NCBI RefSeq assembly: GCF_003144325.1
Contig: NZ_PENS01000016.1
Location: 54,850 to 118,849, forward strand
Reading direction: 5' to 3'
Origin: Proteus terrae
GTDB lineage: Bacteria; Pseudomonadota; Gammaproteobacteria; Enterobacterales; Enterobacteriaceae
DNA length: 64,000 nt
The stretch's first letter is position 1, and each line of letters opens with the position of its first letter. The translations under genes and the position numbers were made by a program. Positions 60,112 through 64,000 of this stretch are shown here, one piece after another. The notes beneath the pieces were generated by a model, which was not told where the DNA came from, did no database searches, and was given only the letters and a program-made list of their open reading frames with translations.

Positions 60112-62739
60112 ATGAGCAAAAGCACCGCTGAGATCCGTCAGGCGTTTCTCGACTTTTTTCATACTAAAGGACATCAAATAGTACCTAGCAGTTCTTTGGT
60201 TCCAAATAACGATCCAACATTGCTGTTTACAAACGCAGGGATGAACCAATTCAAAGATGTGTTTCTTGGATTGGATAATAGACCTTATTCCCGAGCGACA
60301 ACCGCGCAACGCTGTGTGCGCGCAGGTGGTAAACATAACGATTTAGAAAATGTGGGTTATACCGCTCGTCACCATACCTTCTTTGAAATGCTAGGTAATT
60401 TCAGTTTCGGTGACTACTTTAAACATGATGCGATCAATTTTGCTTGGGAATTATTAACAAGCAAAGAGTGGTTCAACTTACCTAAAGAAAGACTTTGGGT
60501 AACGGTATATGCCACCGATGATGAAGCTTATGATATTTGGAATAAAGAAATTGGTATTCCAGCAGAAAGAATAATCCGTATTGGTGATAACAAAGGCGCA
60601 CCATTTGCATCAGATAACTTCTGGCAAATGGGGGATACTGGCCCTTGTGGACCTTGTACTGAAATATTTTATGATCATGGTGACCACATTTGGGGCGGGC
60701 CTCCAGGATCACCAGAAGAAGACGGTGATCGCTATATTGAGATTTGGAACATCGTCTTCATGCAATTTAACCGTAAGTCAGACGGTACAATGGACCCATT
60801 ACCAAAACCTTCTGTTGATACAGGTATGGGATTAGAGCGTATTACCGCTGTTTTACAGCATGTAAACTCTAACTATGACATTGATTTATTCCGTTCTTTA
60901 ATTAAATCTGTTGCTCAAGTGACTAATGCAACGGATTTAGAAAATAAATCATTACGCGTTATTGCAGACCATATTCGTTCTTGTTCATTTCTTGTTTGCG
61001 ACGGTGTTATTCCTTCTAATGAAGGCCGTGGCTATGTACTGCGTCGTATTATTCGTCGTGCAGTACGCCATGGTTATATGCTTGGCGCAAAAGACACCTT
61101 CTTCTATAAGTTAGTAGCTCCATTAATTGAAGTTATGGCAGAAGCTGGTGAAGAATTAAAACGTCAACAAGCTATCGTTGAAAAAGTATTAAAAACAGAA
61201 GAAGAGCAGTTTGCTCGTACATTAGAACGTGGTCTTCAACTATTAGATGAAGAGCTTGCTCAATTAACAGATGACGTTCTTCCTGGTGAAACGGCTTTCC
61301 GTCTTTATGATACTTATGGTTTTCCTCTTGATTTAACAGCTGATGTTTGTCGTGAAAGAAATATCAAAGTTGATGAAAAAGGCTTTGAAATCGCGATGGA
61401 AGAGCAACGTAAACGTGCTCGTGAGTCCAGTGGTTTCGGTACTGACTATAATAGTTTAATTAAAGTAGATAGTCGCAGTGAGTTCTCTGGTTATGATCAT
61501 GATGAACAGCAGGGCACAATTACCGCTATTTTCCATAACGGGCAATCAGTCACTGAGTTAAAAGCAGGTGAAGAAGGTATTATCTTCTTAAATAAAACCG
61601 CATTTTATGCAGAGTCTGGTGGCCAGGTTGGTGATAAAGGTGTTCTAACAGGGAAAGATAGCCTGTTTGAAGTCACAGATACGCAAAAATACGGTAAAGC
61701 TATTGGTCATATTGGTAAAGTTAACGTAGGGTCATTTATTGTTAACCATAAAATCAATGCCACTATCGATATTGCTCGTCGTGACGCTATTCGTTTAAAT
61801 CACTCTGCGACGCACTTATTGCACGCAGCATTGCGCCAAGTCCTGGGTACGCATGTTACTCAGAAAGGTTCTTTAGTTAACGATAAATATCTGCGTTTTG
61901 ACTTTTCTCATTTTGAAGCGGTTAAACCAGAACAATTACGGCAAATTGAAGATATTGTAAATGCGCAAATCCGTCTTAACTCACCAGTTGTCACTGAGTT
62001 AATGGATCTTGAAGATGCAAAAGAAAAAGGTGCAATGGCACTCTTTGGTGAAAAATACGACGAACGAGTTCGTGTTTTAACAATGGGTGACTTCTCTACA
62101 GAGCTTTGCGGCGGTACTCACGCTTCTAGAACGGGTGATATTGGTTTATTCCGCATTGTCAGTGAGTCAGGTACGGCAGCTGGTATTCGTCGTATTGAGG
62201 CGATTACTGGTATTGCAGCAATTGAGAGTATTCATGAACAATCAGATCTTATCTCTCTTGTTGCACAAGTTCTAAAAAGCGATGGAACAAACTTGGTCGA
62301 AAGAATCAAAACAGTCCAAGAAAAACATCGTTTATTGGAAAAAGAACTTCAACAACTAAAAGATCAGCAAGCTGCTCAGGAGAGTTCCTCTTTAGGTAGC
62401 CAAGCTAAAAACGTGAAAGGTATCAAACTTTTAGTTCGTGAGCTTAATGGTGTTGAGCCAAAAATGTTAAGAACAATGGTTGATGATTTAAAAAATCAAT
62501 TAGGTTCTGCAATTATTGTGCTTTCTACTATTTCTGATGGTAAAGTGAGCTTAATTGTTGGGGTCACTAAAGATTTAACTGCTAAAGTTAAAGCTGGTGA
62601 GCTAATTAGTTTTGTTGCACAGCAAATTGGCGGTAAAGGTGGCGGTCGCCCTGATATGGCTCAAGCTGGTGGTACTGACGTTGAAGCTTTACCAGCAGCT
62701 TTGGCAAGTGTTGACGAGTGGGTTGAATCGCATCTGTAA
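60112..62739 (+). CDS. alaS: alanyl-tRNA synthetase
   Basis: 875 aa. Class II catalytic core ([54 protein letters not shown]), the tRNA-binding middle part, the editing domain with [11 protein letters not shown] and [13 protein letters not shown] (zinc ligands), and a C-terminal glycine-rich end ([16 protein letters not shown]). Charges tRNA-Ala and clears Ser/Gly mischarging. A dyad-rich leader precedes it and a terminator (62758-62793) follows. Confidence 0.98.
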   Translation: MSKSTAEIRQAFLDFFHTKGHQIVPSSSLVPNNDPTLLFTNAGMNQFKDVFLGLDNRPYSRATTAQRCVRAGGKHNDLENVGYTARHHTFFEMLGNFSFGDYFKHDAINFAWELLTSKEWFNLPKERLWVTVYATDDEAYDIWNKEIGIPAERIIRIGDNKGAPFASDNFWQMGDTGPCGPCTEIFYDHGDHIWGGPPGSPEEDGDRYIEIWNIVFMQFNRKSDGTMDPLPKPSVDTGMGLERITAVLQHVNSNYDIDLFRSLIKSVAQVTNATDLENKSLRVIADHIRSCSFLVCDGVIPSNEGRGYVLRRIIRRAVRHGYMLGAKDTFFYKLVAPLIEVMAEAGEELKRQQAIVEKVLKTEEEQFARTLERGLQLLDEELAQLTDDVLPGETAFRLYDTYGFPLDLTADVCRERNIKVDEKGFEIAMEEQRKRARESSGFGTDYNSLIKVDSRSEFSGYDHDEQQGTITAIFHNGQSVTELKAGEEGIIFLNKTAFYAESGGQVGDKGVLTGKDSLFEVTDTQKYGKAIGHIGKVNVGSFIVNHKINATIDIARRDAIRLNHSATHLLHAALRQVLGTHVTQKGSLVNDKYLRFDFSHFEAVKPEQLRQIEDIVNAQIRLNSPVVTELMDLEDAKEKGAMALFGEKYDERVRVLTMGDFSTELCGGTHASRTGDIGLFRIVSESGTAAGIRRIEAITGIAAIESIHEQSDLISLVAQVLKSDGTNLVERIKTVQEKHRLLEKELQQLKDQQAAQESSSLGSQAKNVKGIKLLVRELNGVEPKMLRTMVDDLKNQLGSAIIVLSTISDGKVSLIVGVTKDLTAKVKAGELISFVAQQIGGKGGGRPDMAQAGGTDVEALPAALASVDEWVESHL

Positions 62740-62757
62740 GCGATAGCAACCTGAAAA

Positions 62758-62793
62758 AAGGCGCTATCCCTGTTTGTGTAGGGATAACGCCTT
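62758..62793 (+). terminator. terminator of alaS
   Basis: Stem AAGGCG-c-TATCCCT / AGGGATA-a-CGCCTT with one mismatch and an 8-base loop. Confidence 0.85.
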
Positions 62794-62960
62794 ATAGAGA
62801 TATTGGTAATCCGTTAAATAATCAATCACTAAATTTATATTTTGTTATGAAGTATGAGTTACTTGTGATAAATAATGATTATACGAATTGACAATGTATG
62901 ATGGATAATGGCCGGGAAATTCTAGAGACCCGACTCTTGTAAATTTTCAAGGAGCAAAGA

Positions 62961-63149
62961 ATGCTTATTCTAACTCGTCGAGTTGGTGAAACGCTTATGA
63001 TAGGCGATGATGTGACCGTAACCGTTTTAGGGGTTAAAGGTAATCAGGTACGGATTGGCGTAAATGCACCCAAAGAAGTATCTGTCCATCGTGAAGAGAT
63101 CTATCAACGAATTCAGGCCGAGAAAACTCAGCCTACTGATAACTACTAA
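62961..63149 (+). CDS. csrA: carbon storage regulator
   Basis: 62 aa: [20 protein letters not shown], then [31 protein letters not shown], near-identical to enterobacterial CsrA. RNA-binding dimer that blocks or stabilises GGA-containing leaders, controlling carbon flow, motility and biofilm. CAAGGAGCAAAG before the start itself contains an AGGA core. Lies between alaS and the tRNA cluster as in E. coli. Confidence 0.98.
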
Positions 63150-63186
63150 ACCAATTCCTATTTTTAGTTAGTTACAATTCATTCGT

Positions 63187-63219
63187 AAGCGTCCACACTT
63201 TTGCCGGGTTTGGGCGCTT
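63187..63219 (+). terminator. terminator of csrA
   Basis: 9-bp stem AAGCGTCCA / TGGGCGCTT (one G-T pair), then TTTTCTCTTT. Confidence 0.8.
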
Positions 63220-63529
63220 TTCTCTTTATAAGACTTTTGATTCCTTTCTTTGTTCCTATCTTTGCTCTTCTTGAGCTGTATTTATTATTGCACTATCCGT
63301 TTATTCTGATTGACAGAATTGAAAGTCTTTTTACCTCTAATCATTCGCTTCACAATTATTTGCTGAGTGAATAAATTTATTTACTAAGAGAATAAAATAC
63401 TTGAATGATTTTTCATCAGCGATATCATTGTGTTTAGGACTTTTTTAGCCAATCTTGATGATAAACGCATCAGTTTGTTTGTGAAGTGTTCAAACAAACG
63501 TATATTCGTAAAAAGTTGAGAAAAATTGT

Positions 63530-63557
63530 TTGACTTCTTAGGCTGAGAAAGTAATAT
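63530..63557 (+). promoter_or_regulatory. promoter of the tRNA-Ser/tRNA-Arg operon
   Basis: TTGACT (-35) and TAATAT (-10) spaced by 16 bases, followed by a GC-rich GTGCGCC discriminator as in stable-RNA promoters under stringent control. About 58 bases before the tRNA-Ser. Confidence 0.7.
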
Positions 63558-63614
63558 GTGCGCCACACAGAGACGAGATGTTCAGTAAGAACTTCTTCGA
63601 GTGGTTCTAAATAT

Positions 63615-63707
63615 GGTGAGATGGCCGAGAGGCTGAAGGCGCTCCCCTGCTAAGGGAGTATGCGGTCAAAAGCTGCATCGAGGGTTCGAATCCCTCTCTC
63701 ACCGCCA
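63615..63707 (+). tRNA. serV: tRNA-Ser (GCU)
   Basis: 93 nt with the long variable arm of serine tRNAs and encoded CCA. The acceptor stem is GGTGAGA/TCTCACC, the anticodon loop holds GCT on a CTCCC/GGGAG stem, and the T-arm is GAGGGTTCGAATCCCTC. Same place as serV in the argV-serV cluster downstream of csrA. Confidence 0.96.
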
Positions 63708-63716
63708 TTTAGATTT

Positions 63717-63793
63717 GCATCCTTAGCTCAGCTGGATAGAGTACTCGGCTACGAACCGAGCGGTCGGAGGTTCGAATCCTCCAGGATGCACCA
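63717..63793 (+). tRNA. argV: tRNA-Arg (ACG), copy 1
   Basis: 77 nt with encoded CCA. The acceptor stem is GCATCCT/AGGATGC and the anticodon ACG sits on a CTCGG/CCGAG stem. 9 bases after tRNA-Ser, so co-transcribed. The letter of the symbol among arg copies is by analogy only. Confidence 0.95.
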
Positions 63794-63799
63794 TATTCC

Positions 63800-63830
63800 A
63801 ACCCCATGATTAATGTATGGGGTTTTTATT
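63800..63830 (+). terminator. terminator-like hairpin between the two tRNA-Arg genes
   Basis: Perfect 8-bp stem AACCCCAT / ATGGGGTT with a 9-base loop and a following TTTATTTT. Confidence 0.7.
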
Positions 63831-63882
63831 TTGGTGCAAATAGTGAATAATTTGCATTAAAAGCGTAAAGTATTACAACGGC

Positions 63883-63959
63883 GCATCCTTAGCTCAGCTG
63901 GATAGAGTACTCGGCTACGAACCGAGCGGTCGGAGGTTCGAATCCTCCAGGATGCACCA
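63883..63959 (+). tRNA. argY: tRNA-Arg (ACG), copy 2
   Basis: 77 nt, identical over its full length to copy 1 at 63717-63793. It lies past a terminator-like hairpin, with only a weak promoter-like TTGCAT..TATTAC (63852-63876) in the gap. The cluster may go on to the right of the window. Confidence 0.95.
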
Positions 63960-64000
63960 TCTCATTACTCAGATTGCCAGTTGCAATATGAGCAGCTAGA

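Larger units (their letters stand above)
63150..63614. other. csrA-serV intergenic region
   Basis: 465 bases. Holds the csrA terminator (63187-63219) and the tRNA promoter (63530-63557). The rest is AT-rich and shows no gene. Confidence 0.6.

Noticed and set aside
60067..60336. 89-codon minus-strand frame at the alaS start
   Set aside because: Antisense to the alaS catalytic core and leader; no start signal.
1..64000. CRISPR arrays
   Set aside because: No regularly spaced 25-40-base direct repeats were seen anywhere in the window.
1..64000. Insertion sequences
   Set aside because: No transposase-like protein or paired terminal inverted repeats were recognised; the only mobile-DNA enzymes are the two tyrosine recombinase-type proteins.

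Overview
The window looks like a chromosomal segment from a Proteus-type enterobacterium (Morganellaceae). This rests on low overall GC, E. coli-like core operons (mltC-yggX-mutY / trmB-yggL; hemW-rdgB-yggT-proC-yggS; ruvX-yqgE-gshB-rsmE; proBA; aas-lplT; pncC-recA; alaS-csrA-tRNAs), a complete Na+-NQR operon, lysR-lysA, and a mobile island in a tRNA-Phe gene. The species is inferred from gene content and protein similarity recalled from memory, not from a database search.

Positions 1-8421 are the right end of an integrated element inserted at the 3' end of a tRNA-Phe gene (8422-8497, minus strand). From left to right it holds: a partial PAAR-repeat protein running off the window (missed by a simple ORF scan because it has no left end); a remnant open frame with an in-frame TGA; an Integrase_1-type recombinase; an Abi_2/HEPN abortive-infection protein; an ArdC-like antirestriction protein; a short MobH/TraI_2 relaxase homologue whose HD metal ligands appear lost; a structured non-coding block built like the P4 CI / P1 C4 antisense immunity systems; an unknown 153-aa gene; and the tyrosine integrase next to the tRNA. 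A leader-like repeat occurs twice, at 702-780 and 3732-3793. This is the accessory and most unusual part of the window.

Positions 8700-24120 are core housekeeping: cell-wall turnover (mltC), oxidative damage repair (yggX, mutY, rdgB), tRNA and rRNA modification (trmB, rsmE), glutaminase, an iron-regulated siderophore-binding protein, heme trafficking (hemW), proline synthesis (proC), PLP homeostasis (yggS), glutathione synthesis (gshB), and two orphan type IV pilus-type genes (a PilT-like ATPase and a one-domain prepilin peptidase).

Positions 24200-34000 hold a divergent LysR / MBL-fold / DsbA-like cluster of unknown role, lysR-lysA, fadE with a FadR operator, gmhA, yafJ and the L,D-transpeptidase-fold dpaA. 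Positions 34389-41566 are nqrABCDEF followed by the maturation genes apbE and nqrM, a complete sodium-pumping NADH:quinone oxidoreductase module.

Positions 41697-64000 hold a CsbD-like stress protein, a GDPD-like protein with a degraded active site, LexA-controlled dinB, a Fur-controlled TonB-dependent siderophore receptor, pepD, gpt, frsA, crl, proBA, TyrR-controlled aroL, aas-lplT, pncC, LexA-controlled recA (no recX follows; an ORF-free gap of about 0.9 kb precedes alaS), alaS, csrA and the tRNA-Ser(GCU)/tRNA-Arg(ACG) cluster. The best leads for something undescribed are the antisense-RNA immunity-like block at 6432-6639 together with the apparently dead relaxase homologue and the unknown gene beside it.
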